64,000 nt of DNA from Collinsella sp. (GTDB lineage Bacteria > Actinomycetota > Coriobacteriia > Coriobacteriales > Coriobacteriaceae): contig JAGZQO010000001.1 of assembly GCA_018382125.1 (NCBI GenBank), positions 149,044 through 213,043 on the forward strand, written 5' to 3'. Of the stretch, positions 24,808-33,283 are shown in pieces. Position numbers and translations under genes: made by a program. The stretch's first letter is position 1. Each line of letters opens with the position of its first letter. The notes beneath the pieces are model-generated. The model searched no databases and was not told the DNA's origin. It saw nothing but the letters and a program-made list of their open reading frames with translations.

Positions 24808-25714
24808 CGTGGGCTACTCCTTCAAAGAGGCAATCAGCCACTTCTTCCGTAACTGGACTACCTCGCTCGGCGCCGCCATCACGATCTTCCTTTCGCTGTT
24901 TATCATCGGCCTGTTCATTATGGGTTCCGCGATGCTGAACTCCGTGATCGGTACCGTCGAGGATCAGGTTGTCATTAATGCCTTTATTAGCGATGACGCC
25001 GATCAGGCAGACATCCAGGCCTTTGAGGCCGAGCTCAAGACGTGGAATAACGTCAAGTCCGTGACCTATAAGGATAAGGACGACGCGCTGGCCGAGTACA
25101 CGAGCAAGATGTCGGGCAACGCCGACGCCACCATGAGCGCGCTCGACGGCCAGAACCCGCTGCCCGCCTCGTTTGCGATTGAGATGGACGATCCGTCTCA
25201 GGTCGAGAGCACGGCCAAGAAGCTCAAGAAGGATGCCGATTTCCAGAAGATCGCGGATGACGGCGACGTCAACGCGAGCGTGCTGTACGGCCAGGAGGAA
25301 GTGAGCCGCCTGTTCCAGGTGACCAACTACATCCGCATCGCCGCCGTGGTGCTCGTTGGCCTTCTGACCTTTATCGCATTCATCTTCATCAACAACACGA
25401 TTCGCCTGTCCATTACGGCGCGTCGTCGTGAGATTGCGATTATGCGTCTGGTCGGCGCCAGCAACGGCTTCATTCGTGGCCCGTTTATCACCGAGGGCGT
25501 ACTGCAGGCCATTTTGGGCTCGCTGCTTTCCATCGGCGTTCTGGAGCTGCTGCGCAATCTGATGATTCCGCGTTTGCAGGAGAGCATCGGCTGGATGTCG
25601 TTTGCCCTGCCGATGCAGTACTACCTGGTGACCTATGCTGCGCTGATTCTGGTCGGCGTGATTATCGGCCTCTTTGGTTCTGCCATCGCCATGCGTCGCT
25701 ACCTGCGCGTGTAG
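24794..25714 (+). CDS. ftsX: Cell division protein FtsX
   Basis: The membrane partner of FtsE, 306 residues. It has an N-terminal cytoplasmic segment (YSFKEAISHFFRNW), TM1 near residues 22-45, an extracellular loop up to ~175 that contacts hydrolase activators, and three further helices around 180-205, 230-255 and 275-300 (VVLVGLLTFIAFIFINNTIR is the second). This is the standard four-helix FtsX plan. It overlaps ftsE by 14 bp and is followed by a terminator. Confidence 0.95.
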   Translation: MAPTNVGYSFKEAISHFFRNWTTSLGAAITIFLSLFIIGLFIMGSAMLNSVIGTVEDQVVINAFISDDADQADIQAFEAELKTWNNVKSVTYKDKDDALAEYTSKMSGNADATMSALDGQNPLPASFAIEMDDPSQVESTAKKLKKDADFQKIADDGDVNASVLYGQEEVSRLFQVTNYIRIAAVVLVGLLTFIAFIFINNTIRLSITARRREIAIMRLVGASNGFIRGPFITEGVLQAILGSLLSIGVLELLRNLMIPRLQESIGWMSFALPMQYYLVTYAALILVGVIIGLFGSAIAMRRYLRV

Positions 25715-25738
25715 GCATGCCTGGAATTCATCCCTTCC

Positions 25739-25772
25739 AACGGGTCGTCTCTTATGGGGCGGCCCGTTTTTT
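25739..25772 (+). terminator. Terminator of ftsEX
   Basis: AACGGG(T)CG pairs with CGGCCCGTT (G-T wobble allowed), and six T follow. Confidence 0.8.
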
Positions 25773-25849
25773 GATCCCTAGGGGACGGCAGGAAAGCGAA
25801 TCATTTGGGTAGACTCTTTGGAGTTCGCAATCGATAGTTAGGAGGCGCC

Positions 25850-27985
25850 ATGGGGCGCAATAACAAGCATAAGCGTGGAGCTCGCAATAAGCGCGGGCCG
25901 GTGCGCAGCGAACGCCGTCCGAGCCTGACCGGGCGCGTGCAGCTCCATGAGCACAGTGCCTATGTCATAACCGAGAATGGCGACTACAAGGTCATGGGTC
26001 GCGGCAAGCGTGAGATCATGGACGGCGATACCGTTGCCGTGAGCATTAAGAATAGCCCGCATGGCGAGCGTCGCGCCGTGATCGAGGGCGTAGTTGAGCG
26101 CGCAGCCATAAGCGTGGTGGGTACGTACCAGACCGCCGGTCCGCTCGGTGTGATCGAGCCGCTCGATTCGCGCTTGAAGGCCGACTTCTTCATTTTGCCC
26201 GAGGATACCTCGGCGGATCGTCTGGGTGTCCACCCGGGTGATGCCGTTGTCGCGCGCATTTTGACCTACCCGACGCGCCTGGAATCGGGCACCGTGACGA
26301 TCGAACGCCGCATTGGCGGAGATGACGCGCCCGATTTGGGCGTTCAATATGTGATGGCGCGTTACGGCTATACCGATAGCTATCCCGAGACCGCGCTAGA
26401 CGAGGCCGAGGGGCTTTCGCTCGATGTGTCCGCGGCGCTTAAGGACCCGCTCCGCCGCGATCTGCGCGACCGCTTTGTCATCACGATCGACCCGGTCGAC
26501 GCGCGCGACTTTGACGATGCCATTTCGCTGGAGCGCACGCCCGAGGGTGGCTACAAGCTGGGTGTGCATATCGCCGACGTTTCACACTATGTGGCTTGGG
26601 ACGGGCATATCGATCTTGAGGCTCGCCATCGTACGACATCGGTGTATCTGGCCGATCGCGTGCTTCCCATGCTGCCCGAACGCTTGTCCTGTGACCTGTG
26701 CTCGCTTCGCCCTGACGAGGACCGTCTTGCGTTTACCGTCGATATCGAGCTCGATGAGCGGGGTCGCGTGCGGCATTACGATCCGTACCCCAGCGTGATT
26801 CGCTCGCGTGTGCGTATGGACTATGACGGCGCCGAGGCGCTGCTGGTGCGTGCCGGTGCGGTTGAGTATTCGGTGCTGGAGGGTGCGGCCGAGGATGTTG
26901 CGGCTGCCGAGGCCTCGCGCGAGGAAGCGCTTGAGCGCGGTCTCGCGTGCGAGGAGACCGCCCGCGGCTACAACATCGACCTCGGCGATTTCCTTGTCGC
27001 CGCCAACGAACTCGCCGAACTTCGCCGTCGTATTCGTCGCGCCCGCGGCTCAGTCGATTTTGACACGGCCGAGATTCGCGCTCTATTGGATGAGGACGGA
27101 GTGCCCGTGCAGATTGTGGCGCGTGAGCGTTCGTGTGCCACGTCGCTTATCGAGGAAGCCATGCTGCTCGCCAACGAGTGCGTTGCAGAGTGGCTGGCAG
27201 ACCGTGATATCGAGGCCTGCTATCGCGTGCATGAGGATCCGAGCCCCGATAGCCTGCACGGTGCTGCCGTTGCGTTGGCGCAGCTAGGCATCATCGACGA
27301 TCGCCGTGCTGCCGGTATTGCCCTGGGGAGCCCCGATGAGCTGCAGGCTGCAGTTGATGCTGCCGCCGGTTCGGCCAACGCACCGCTCGTTAACACGCTG
27401 CTTCTGCGCAGCATGCAGCGCGCGCTGTACAAGCCGCGCAACGAGGGCCACTTTGCGCTCGCCGCGCCGTGCTACTGTCACTTTACGAGTCCCATCCGTC
27501 GCTACCCCGATCTGGTGGTGCACCGCGTGCTCAAACTGCAGTTGGCCTATGAGCAGCTCGGCGGCAAGGACGCCTTGGTCCGTACGCCGTGGCTGATCGG
27601 CAAGGGGCGCGAGTCGCTGCCGCGCATTCTGCCGCAGATCTGCCGCGCATGTAGCGATGCCGAGCGCGCGGCAGATGCCGCCAGCCATGCGACGCAAAAG
27701 ATCAAGATTGCCCAGTACTATGAGGATCGCCTGGGCGAGCGCTATGCCGGAACCGTCTCGTGGGTTAGCAGCATGGGCCTCTTTGTGCGCTTGGACCTGA
27801 CGCAGGTCGAAGGCTTGGTTTCGATTAAGAGCCTGGGCAACGAGTGGTTCGAGTTCGACGAGGACGCGCTTACTCTGACGGGCGCCGACACAGGCACCCG
27901 TTACGAGCTGGGGCAGCGCGTGATTATCGAGGTCTCACGTGTCAATACCACGCGTGGGCACTTGGACTTCAAGCTTATCCATTAG
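25850..27985 (+). CDS. rnr: Ribonuclease R (RNB-family 3'-5' exoribonuclease)
   Basis: RNase R degrades structured RNA from the 3' end and helps remove nonstop mRNA in trans-translation. The protein has 711 residues. A basic N-terminus (RNNKHKRGARNKRG) precedes cold-shock-like RNA-binding domains (~25-190). The RNB catalytic core holds TIDPVDARDFDDAIS with the Mg-binding aspartates. A C-terminal S1 domain runs from about residue 630 (YAGTVSWVSSMGLFVRLD). The ATG at 25850 follows AGGAGG. SmpB is encoded about 4 kb downstream. In many Gram-positive bacteria the two genes are adjacent; here recombinase, VanZ-like and tRNA genes lie between them. Confidence 0.95.
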   Translation: MGRNNKHKRGARNKRGPVRSERRPSLTGRVQLHEHSAYVITENGDYKVMGRGKREIMDGDTVAVSIKNSPHGERRAVIEGVVERAAISVVGTYQTAGPLGVIEPLDSRLKADFFILPEDTSADRLGVHPGDAVVARILTYPTRLESGTVTIERRIGGDDAPDLGVQYVMARYGYTDSYPETALDEAEGLSLDVSAALKDPLRRDLRDRFVITIDPVDARDFDDAISLERTPEGGYKLGVHIADVSHYVAWDGHIDLEARHRTTSVYLADRVLPMLPERLSCDLCSLRPDEDRLAFTVDIELDERGRVRHYDPYPSVIRSRVRMDYDGAEALLVRAGAVEYSVLEGAAEDVAAAEASREEALERGLACEETARGYNIDLGDFLVAANELAELRRRIRRARGSVDFDTAEIRALLDEDGVPVQIVARERSCATSLIEEAMLLANECVAEWLADRDIEACYRVHEDPSPDSLHGAAVALAQLGIIDDRRAAGIALGSPDELQAAVDAAAGSANAPLVNTLLLRSMQRALYKPRNEGHFALAAPCYCHFTSPIRRYPDLVVHRVLKLQLAYEQLGGKDALVRTPWLIGKGRESLPRILPQICRACSDAERAADAASHATQKIKIAQYYEDRLGERYAGTVSWVSSMGLFVRLDLTQVEGLVSIKSLGNEWFEFDEDALTLTGADTGTRYELGQRVIIEVSRVNTTRGHLDFKLIH

Positions 27986-28104
27986 CCAAATCCCGACTCA
28001 TGGTGGAGGAGCGGAGGGCGGCCTTTCGGGACCGCCCTCCGCATTTGAATTGTGGCCACCTTACCGTCTGCCTGGCTGCCCGCTTGCCTGCTATTTGGGA
28101 GGTA

Positions 28105-28144
28105 AAACCTACCAAAATAAACCTGTCCCTTTTTGGCAGGTTTA
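28105..28144. repeat. CCTGTCCCTTTTT-type palindrome upstream of the recombinase
   Basis: AAACCTACCAAAA (28105-28117) faces TTTTTGGCAGGTTT (28131-28144), with CCTGTCCC between. It matches the dispersed unit at 15985 and is related to those at 46219 and 57062. Confidence 0.6.
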
Positions 28145-28162
28145 CAAGAAAGCGGGGATGAG

Positions 28163-28768
28163 ATGGCGACGGTGTACGGTTATGCGCGGGTGAGTTCGCG
28201 CGATCAAAATCTTAATCGGCAGCTGGATGCGCTGGGCGCCTATGGTGTGGGCTCGGCGAATATTTATGCCGACCATGCGAGCGGCAAGGACTTCGATCGG
28301 CCGCATTATCGCGAGCTGCTACACGTCCTGGGAGACGGGGACGTGCTGGTGGTGCTTTCTATCGACCGACTTGGCCGTAATTACTCCGAGATTCTTGAGG
28401 AATGGCGACGCATTACCAAGGAGCTCGGGGTTGCCATTGTGGTGTTGGACATGCCATTGCTTGACACGCGCGCCAGGGCCAGCGGCGCGCCGGATGTGAC
28501 CAACGCCCTGATTGCCGATATTGTGCTGCAACTGCTGAGCTACGTGGCGCAGGTGGAGCGCGAGAATATCCATCGGCGCCAGGCGGAGGGGATTGCAGCG
28601 GCGCGAGCGCGAGGGGTCCGTTTCGGTCGACCTCGCAAGCCGTGCCCTCCTCAGTTTGAGCTGGTGCGCGATAGCTATGAGGCAGGCGATATTACCCGCA
28701 GCCAGGCAGCAAAATGCCTGGGCGTGTGCGTGGGGACGTTCGATCGCTGGATGCGCGAGGCGGGGTAG
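28163..28768 (+). CDS. Serine recombinase (resolvase/invertase family)
   Basis: A 201-residue small serine recombinase. It begins MATVYGYARVSSRDQNLNRQ with the nucleophile Ser in ARVSS; LSIDRLGRNYSEI and VERENIHRRQAEGI (dimer E-helix) follow. A short helix-turn-helix tail is present (GDITRSQAAKCLGVCVGTFDRW). Such enzymes resolve transposon cointegrates or invert DNA segments. No transposase, partner gene or obvious inversion sites flank it, so it is an orphan, possibly a genome-resident invertase. The frame extends slightly upstream, but the ATG at 28163 is preferred because the family N-terminus begins there. It lies directly after a dispersed palindrome. Confidence 0.9.
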   Translation: MATVYGYARVSSRDQNLNRQLDALGAYGVGSANIYADHASGKDFDRPHYRELLHVLGDGDVLVVLSIDRLGRNYSEILEEWRRITKELGVAIVVLDMPLLDTRARASGAPDVTNALIADIVLQLLSYVAQVERENIHRRQAEGIAAARARGVRFGRPRKPCPPQFELVRDSYEAGDITRSQAAKCLGVCVGTFDRWMREAG

Positions 28769-28872
28769 GGGTTTGCGTCGCTTTGTCGCTTCCTGTTGCG
28801 ATTCAAATTTTGATACGGTGACGATGCCATTTGTGGCTACACTCGCTGATATTCAAAAAAGGAGGTTGGCCC

Positions 28873-29454
28873 TTGGCTCGCGTAAAACAAATAATCGGAT
28901 GGACCGCGATCGTTCTGTTCGCTGCAACGCTGGCGGGCATCTGGGTGCTGACGGAGCAAAACGCGGTGCAGACGTCGTTGCTGAGCGAGTCCACCGCGCG
29001 TGTGGTGGAGGGTCAGGCTACGGGCGTTCAGGCTGCCGATGCCACGGGTGAAGCCCAGACGGAGAACGGAATGACCGGAGGCGCCGATTCGGCTGCCTCG
29101 AATGTCCGGTCTGGCCGACTTGCTTCCATTCGCATGCGGGTGGGCACAAACGTCCGTCGCGTTGCCCATACCGTAGAGTTTTTCTTCGTCGGATTATTCG
29201 CCTCCGTGGTCGTGGTTTGCTTTTCCAGGCGTCCGTGGAGCGTATGCTCCCGTTGCGTGCCCGTATTGCTCTTTTGCGCCGCCTGCTCCGTTGGCGATCA
29301 GGTACATAAGATCTTTGTTCCCGGCAGGCATTTCGACGTTATCGATTTAGGATTCGATGCTGCGAGCTATGTCACCGCCATGCTGTTGGTATTGCTGGCA
29401 GCGGCGTTGGTGCGCCATGTGACTCGGCCGATCGGCGCCCATGCGAGGCGCTAG
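28873..29454 (+). CDS. VanZ-like membrane protein
   Basis: About 193 residues. A first membrane helix (IIGWTAIVLFAATLAGIWVL) is followed by an external linker of ~60 residues rich in Ala, Thr and Gly, then VanZ-family features: RVAHTVEFFFVGLFAS, a further helix, and SVGDQVHKIFVPGRHFDVIDLGFDAASYVTAMLL. VanZ confers low teicoplanin resistance in one context; most homologues have no known role. The TTG at 28873 has GGAGG at 7 bases and fits better than the upstream ATG at 28831, which would add 14 residues including KKGG. Confidence 0.8.
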   Translation: MARVKQIIGWTAIVLFAATLAGIWVLTEQNAVQTSLLSESTARVVEGQATGVQAADATGEAQTENGMTGGADSAASNVRSGRLASIRMRVGTNVRRVAHTVEFFFVGLFASVVVVCFSRRPWSVCSRCVPVLLFCAACSVGDQVHKIFVPGRHFDVIDLGFDAASYVTAMLLVLLAAALVRHVTRPIGAHARR

Positions 29455-29576
29455 CCTTAAGACGAGACATCGCGACTGCCTATGCTTCGACATTGACTAC
29501 AATAACGGCTGCAATCGCGAGTGGTCGTCGATGTGCAGTTTTCCAGACACCTGTTTTCTCTAAGAAAGGAAATCCC

Positions 29577-29936
29577 ATGGCGGTATTGTTTGTTGAATAT
29601 CCCAAGTGCTCGACCTGTAAGAAGGCCAAGGCATGGCTGGACGAACATGGGGTAGAGTATATCGATCGCGATATCGTTTTGGACAATCCCACGGCTGATG
29701 AGCTTGCGACCTGGATTGCTCGTTCGGGGCTGCCGGTGCGGCGCTTCTTTAATTCGTCGGGCATGAAATATCGAGAGCTGGGCCTGAAGGCGCGTCTGGA
29801 TGCGGGCATGACGGATCAGGAGTGCTACGAGCTGCTGGCGACCGACGGCATGCTGGTCAAGCGTCCGCTGCTGGTGGGCGACGACTTTGCGATTCCTGGG
29901 TTTAAGGAAGCGACCTGGACCGAGGTGCTGCTGTAG
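29577..29936 (+). CDS. Spx/ArsC-like thioredoxin-fold protein
   Basis: A 119-residue ArsC/Spx-family protein. It starts MAVLFVEYPKCSTCKKAKAWL with a CxxC pair at residues ~11-14, then IDRDIVLDNPTADEL and the family's RRFFNSSGMKYRELGLK and VKRPLLVGDDF segments. Such proteins are arsenate reductase-like, or Spx-type RNA polymerase regulators. The CSTC motif is frequent in the YffB/Spx side of the family, and I see no arsenic genes nearby. Function is uncertain. The ATG at 29577 follows AAGAAAGGA. Confidence 0.85.
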   Translation: MAVLFVEYPKCSTCKKAKAWLDEHGVEYIDRDIVLDNPTADELATWIARSGLPVRRFFNSSGMKYRELGLKARLDAGMTDQECYELLATDGMLVKRPLLVGDDFAIPGFKEATWTEVLL

Positions 29937-29942
29937 TGGCTG

Positions 29943-30115
29943 CGGAAAGTGCGTCCCGTTTTGAGCTCGGATTCCGGGACGCAGTTTCCGGTTGAAGGGG
30001 CTAGCGGAAACCGTATCCCAGTTTGAGCGCGAAATCTGGGATACGGTTTCCGTTTGGGGCCTCTAGGGGAAAGCGCGTCCCGTTCTGGACGTAAATTCCG
30101 GGATGAGCTTTCCGG
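29943..30115. repeat. Three tandem 62-bp palindromic repeats
   Basis: Hairpin units begin at 29943, 30005 and 30067, an exact 62-bp period. Each has a 16-17-bp stem of the type CGGAAA.CGT.TCCCG. The second is a perfect 17-bp stem (30005-30021 with 30036-30052); the first and third have one or more mismatches. Loop sequences differ (13-15 nt). They fill the gap between the Spx-like gene and the convergent gene at 30157. Confidence 0.85.
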
Positions 30116-30156
30116 TTGGCGGGCATGCGCACTATCCCGGCTGGCGGGCATATGCG

Positions 30157-30567
30157 CTAATCCTCGAGCTGTGCCCATTCGTGCGGATCGTAGACCTTTA
30201 CGTGCTTGTTGGGCTTGCCGCTCCAGTACTCCTCGTCCATAAAGGGCAGATATGCCTGAACGCCGGGGCAGATAAAGGGAATCCGCTGCTGTTGCAGTCG
30301 CTCGCGCTGGCGCTGCTCCAGGTGCGCCTCGGATATGACGGTCGGCATACCGGACAGCTCGACGAGGCTTGCCTGGATTCGCTTAAGGTCGGGGAGTCCC
30401 GCGTGCCATGACACCCGCATGATCAAAAAGGATGCACGGCGGTATTTTGCCTGCATCACCGTGATGGCGGGGCGCAGTGTGGGATGGATTTTGTCCCGTT
30501 CGGGCCAAAGGTCAGCAGTGATCTCAAGGCCCAGGGTCTCCCATAGGTAATCAAGCTCTTCGTCCAT
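30157..30567 (-). CDS. Conserved hypothetical protein
   Basis: 136 residues. The N-terminal half (MDEELDYLWETLGLEITADLWPERDKIHP) and a central segment (RRASFLIMRVSW) do not match a family I can name. The C-terminal part (ERLQQQRIPFICPGVQAYLPFMDEEYW) resembles the tail of some MarR-like bacterial proteins that end in an 'IPFI-PG-QLYLPF' stretch, but no helix-turn-helix is clear. The ATG at 30567 has GAGG upstream on its strand and codon use is native. It converges on the Spx-like gene, with the tandem palindromes between the two 3' ends. Confidence 0.6.
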   Translation of the reverse strand: MDEELDYLWETLGLEITADLWPERDKIHPTLRPAITVMQAKYRRASFLIMRVSWHAGLPDLKRIQASLVELSGMPTVISEAHLEQRQRERLQQQRIPFICPGVQAYLPFMDEEYWSGKPNKHVKVYDPHEWAQLED

Positions 30568-30770
30568 GGTGCCTCGATATCTACGTGATCATTGATACTT
30601 CGATTGTGTTGCCTGGTGCTATCGTTTTCGCGGTAGAATCTGCCAACGGTTGACGGCTACCGCTCGCGGCGTTTTGCCCTTCGTGTACAGCGGTCGGCTT
30701 CACAGGTCCTTCACGGGTTGGACGAAATTAGGCCAATTTGGCCGAATTTCAAAAAAGTCAAAATAGGGGC

Positions 30771-30799
30771 TTGCGTCATGGCGGGACTTCCCGTATATT
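30771..30799 (+). promoter_or_regulatory. Promoter of the tRNA pair
   Basis: TTGCGT (30771-30776) and TATATT (30794-30799) with a 17-bp spacer, about 37 bp before tRNA-Gln. A GGCCAA-T-TTGGCC palindrome lies upstream (30731-30743). The remaining gap (30568-30770) shows nothing else. Confidence 0.6.
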
Positions 30800-30843
30800 T
30801 CTTTCTTGCGCAAAGGCACAGCCGAGCGCAGCAATGCAGTCAT

Positions 30844-30917
30844 TGGGATGTCGTCTAATGGCAGGACAGCGGATTCTGGTTCCGTCAATGGGGGTTCGAC
30901 TCCCTCCATCCCAGCCA
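30844..30917 (+). tRNA. tRNA-Gln (anticodon CTG)
   Basis: The acceptor arms TGGGATG and CATCCCA pair, and the anticodon loop TTCTGGT gives CTG. The T-arm is GGGGG-TTCGACT-CCCTC, and G plus encoded CCA follow (30914-30917). Confidence 0.92.
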
Positions 30918-30934
30918 TTGCATTTGCTACATAT

Positions 30935-31011
30935 GGCCCGTTCGTCTAGCGGTTTAGGACGCCGCCCTCTCAAGGCGGAGATCACCAGTTCGAATCTGGT
31001 ACGGGCTACCA
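30935..31011 (+). tRNA. tRNA-Glu (anticodon CTC)
   Basis: The acceptor GGCCCGT pairs with ACGGGCT (terminal G-U). The anticodon stem CCGCC/GGCGG frames the loop CTCTCAA, giving CTC. The T-arm CCAG-TTCGAAT-CTGG and an encoded CCA are present. It is 17 bp after tRNA-Gln and probably shares its transcript. Confidence 0.93.
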
Positions 31012-31022
31012 CAAAATGAACG

Positions 31023-31050
31023 CCCGGGCCTCGAAAGAGACCCGGGTTTT
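31023..31050 (+). terminator. Terminator of the tRNA operon
   Basis: CCCGGG...CCCGGG with inner CTC-GAAA-GAG, then TTTT. Confidence 0.85.
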
Positions 31051-31106
31051 GTGTATCGACCGTATATGCGGCATCTGCCGTGTTTCGCCCAGATCGAGGA
31101 GTAGCC

Positions 31107-32024
31107 ATGGATCTGCCCATCAGCTTGCAAGACATCACGTATGCCGAGAACTATCTGGCGCAGGGCGACCTGGCTACGGCGACACCGCTGTTGGAGCGCC
31201 TGGTGGAACTCGCCGAGGAGTATATCGACGCCGAGTGCAAGACGGAGGAGAAGCGCCAATACTTTAGCTTCGATAGCAAGTTTGAGCGCTTGGCCTATCG
31301 CCGCGTGGAGAAGGATCCGCGCGAGCTCGTGCAGGTCGAGGTGCCGTTTGACCGCCTGTACTCTGACATGGCGTTTGCCTACATTCGCCAGCAGGATTAT
31401 GTGAGCGCTCGTAATGCCCTGATGCAGGCTGTGCGTTGGGACCCCATGAACTGCAACTATCGCTTGGACTTGGCCGAGCTGTTCCGCGCGCTCGAGGACA
31501 AGCAGGAATGGGCATCGCTCTCGTTCTCGGTGCTGGAGCGTGCGAGCGACGGTAAGTGCGCCGCCCGCGCCTACGCCAACTTGGGCCAGTATTTCCTTGA
31601 GCCCGAGACCGAGAATGTCTCGGCCGCCGTGGGTTGTGCGCGTCTGGCACTGCGCTTAGCGTCCAACGATGCGCACACGACACGCCTGCTCAACAAGATC
31701 CATACCGCCTATCCGGATGCCGCCGATGAGAGCGACGAGCACGTGATGGGTGAACTGGCCCTGCAAGGCGTGCCGACCTCGCCTTCGGCCGAGATTGCCA
31801 TCTGCCTGATTATGTGCGCGACCGATGCTGCAAGCGACGGCGACAAGCAGGAGGCGACGCGCCTGACGGTGCGTGCTCGCGACTTGGTGGGCGAGGAGGC
31901 CTGCGCGGCGATTATCAAACTGGTGCGCGAGAGCGACGCCGAGTTCAATGCTGAGCGCAAGGCAAAGCGCGACGCTGCGGGCTCAAATGCCGATGGAGCC
32001 AAGGAGGCCGGCGATGCCCAGTAA
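31107..32024 (+). CDS. TPR-repeat protein upstream of smpB
   Basis: About 305 residues, mostly helical with TPR-like pairs: TYAENYLAQGDLATATPLLERLVEL, SDMAFAYIRQQDYVSARNALMQAVRWDP, then further helices that include ANLGQYFLEPETENVSAAVGCARLAL. No signal peptide or membrane segment, so it is cytoplasmic. The C-terminus is charged and low in complexity (AERKAKRDAAGSNADGAKEAG). The ATG at 31107 follows GAGGAG. It overlaps the smpB start by 11 bp, so the two are coupled. The function is unknown; a scaffold or chaperone-like role is typical of TPR proteins. Confidence 0.75.
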   Translation: MDLPISLQDITYAENYLAQGDLATATPLLERLVELAEEYIDAECKTEEKRQYFSFDSKFERLAYRRVEKDPRELVQVEVPFDRLYSDMAFAYIRQQDYVSARNALMQAVRWDPMNCNYRLDLAELFRALEDKQEWASLSFSVLERASDGKCAARAYANLGQYFLEPETENVSAAVGCARLALRLASNDAHTTRLLNKIHTAYPDAADESDEHVMGELALQGVPTSPSAEIAICLIMCATDAASDGDKQEATRLTVRARDLVGEEACAAIIKLVRESDAEFNAERKAKRDAAGSNADGAKEAGDAQ

Positions 32025-32484
32025 GCGCGAGCGCAAGCTCATCTCCAAGAATCGCTCGGCACACCACGAGTACTTTATCGATGAGACCTTTGAGTGCGGC
32101 ATTGAGCTGAGTGGCACCGAGGTCAAGTCGATTCGCGAGCGCGCGTGCCAGATCACCGACACCTTTGCACTGATTCGTGGCGGCGAGTGCTGGCTCGTGG
32201 GCCTGCATATTCACCCTTATAGCCATGGTGGCGTGTGGAACCGCGACCCTGATCGCCGTCGTCGTCTGCTGCTGCACCGCAAGGAGATTGACTTTCTCGA
32301 CGGTAAGCTACGCAATCGCGGCTATGCCCTGGTGCCGCTGGAGCTCTACTTTAATACCGACGGCCGCGTAAAACTGCTGCTGGGCCTAGGCCGCGGCAAG
32401 AAACTTTACGACAAGCGCGAGGATATGGCCAAGCGCGATGTCCAGCGCGAGATTGACCGCGCGCTTAAGGAGCGCAACCGCTAG
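32014..32484 (+). CDS. smpB: SsrA-binding protein SmpB
   Basis: SmpB binds tmRNA and brings it to stalled ribosomes. The protein has 156 residues. Family motifs are ISKNRSAHHEYFIDETFECGIELSGTEVKSIR, seen in two pieces, then HIHPYSHGG near residue 65, and the C-terminal RGKKLYDKREDMAKRD. The ATG at 32014 lies inside the end of the TPR gene with AAGGAGG upstream. The tmRNA gene often follows smpB; no ssrA was seen here. Confidence 0.96.
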   Translation: MPSKRERKLISKNRSAHHEYFIDETFECGIELSGTEVKSIRERACQITDTFALIRGGECWLVGLHIHPYSHGGVWNRDPDRRRRLLLHRKEIDFLDGKLRNRGYALVPLELYFNTDGRVKLLLGLGRGKKLYDKREDMAKRDVQREIDRALKERNR

Positions 32485-32496
32485 GCGCTCTGTACA

Positions 32497-32563
32497 AGTT
32501 GCGGTGGAATACGGACTGTTTTGCCTGTTTGAGGGGCTATTCAGTCCCTATTTCACCGCAACT
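32497..32563. repeat. AGTTGCGGTG palindrome, copy 1
   Basis: AGTTGCGGTGGAATACGGACTG (22 nt; first 20 match copy 2 except one base) faces CAGTCC...CACCGCAACT. Copy 2 at 46625 has the same arms. Confidence 0.7.
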
Positions 32564-32605
32564 GCGGGCGTCTCATCTTGCTTGCTGTTCTGACACATAT
32601 GTCTC

Positions 32606-32639
32606 AAAGGCGGCGTCCGTTATGGGCGCCGCCTTTTTT
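32606..32639 (+). terminator. Terminator after smpB
   Basis: AAAGGCGGCG pairs with CGCCGCCTTT, followed by TTTT. Confidence 0.85.
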
Positions 32640-32690
32640 GTGGGTACATACATCTATAAGGTACCAACCCGGGTTAGGGGAGTGATCGTT

Positions 32691-33194
32691 ATGGACAAAA
32701 CTGCGTTCTTTACCATGCCGAGTGGTCTGTACGTGGCGAGCGCTGCGGCAGACGGGCTGCGCGCCGGCTGCGTCATCAACACTGCGGTGCAGGTGACGTC
32801 CATGCCGCCGCGCATTTCGGTTGCCGTGAACAAGGACAACGTCACCTCGGGCGTCATCGCATCGGCCAAAGCGTTCGCGCTGACCGTGATCGATCAGACC
32901 GCCGACATGCTCTACATCGGTAACTTTGGGTTCCGCACCAGCAGCGATTATGACAAGTTTGCCAAATACGAGACCCGCGAGACGGCACTGGGCATGCCCT
33001 ATGTGCCCGAGCACGCGGCGGCCCTGTTTAGCTGCCGTTTGATCGACACTGTAGATGTGGGCACGCATCTGCTGTTTATCGGCGAGGTCGAGGATGCCGA
33101 GCGCCTGAGCGACGAGACGCCGCTCACCTACGACTACTACCACAAGGTCCTGAAGGGCAAGACGCCTCCGAAGGCCTCGTCCTATCAAGGCTAG
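32691..33194 (+). CDS. Flavin reductase domain protein
   Basis: A 167-residue FMN-binding split-barrel protein of the flavin reductase-like type: MPSGLYVASAAADG, then INTAVQVTSMPPRISVAVNKDN, and a C-terminal THLLFIGEVEDAERLSDETPLTYDYYHKVLKG. This domain is found in high-molecular-weight rubredoxins and oxygen-detoxifying proteins of anaerobes, where it passes electrons to a rubredoxin centre. A rubredoxin-like gene follows 90 bp later, so the two may act together. The ATG at 32691 lies after GGGGAG. Confidence 0.85.
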   Translation: MDKTAFFTMPSGLYVASAAADGLRAGCVINTAVQVTSMPPRISVAVNKDNVTSGVIASAKAFALTVIDQTADMLYIGNFGFRTSSDYDKFAKYETRETALGMPYVPEHAAALFSCRLIDTVDVGTHLLFIGEVEDAERLSDETPLTYDYYHKVLKGKTPPKASSYQG

Positions 33195-33283
33195 AATTGT
33201 TGTAAAAACACTTGCATTATTTTATTGAGAACATATACTAATAAGCGAAGTACATCACCAGTCACGTTCGAGAGGAGAACATC

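Noticed and set aside
29943..30115. Regular 62-bp repeats as a CRISPR array
   Set aside because: Only three units, each a hairpin with stems on both sides; no constant repeat plus unique spacer pattern and no cas genes.
30844..31011. The tRNA pair as an island attachment site
   Set aside because: No partial tRNA duplicate or integrase is nearby; the island repeats lie elsewhere.
32485..32690. tmRNA gene after smpB
   Set aside because: The gap holds only a palindrome and a terminator; no tRNA-like ends or tag reading frame.
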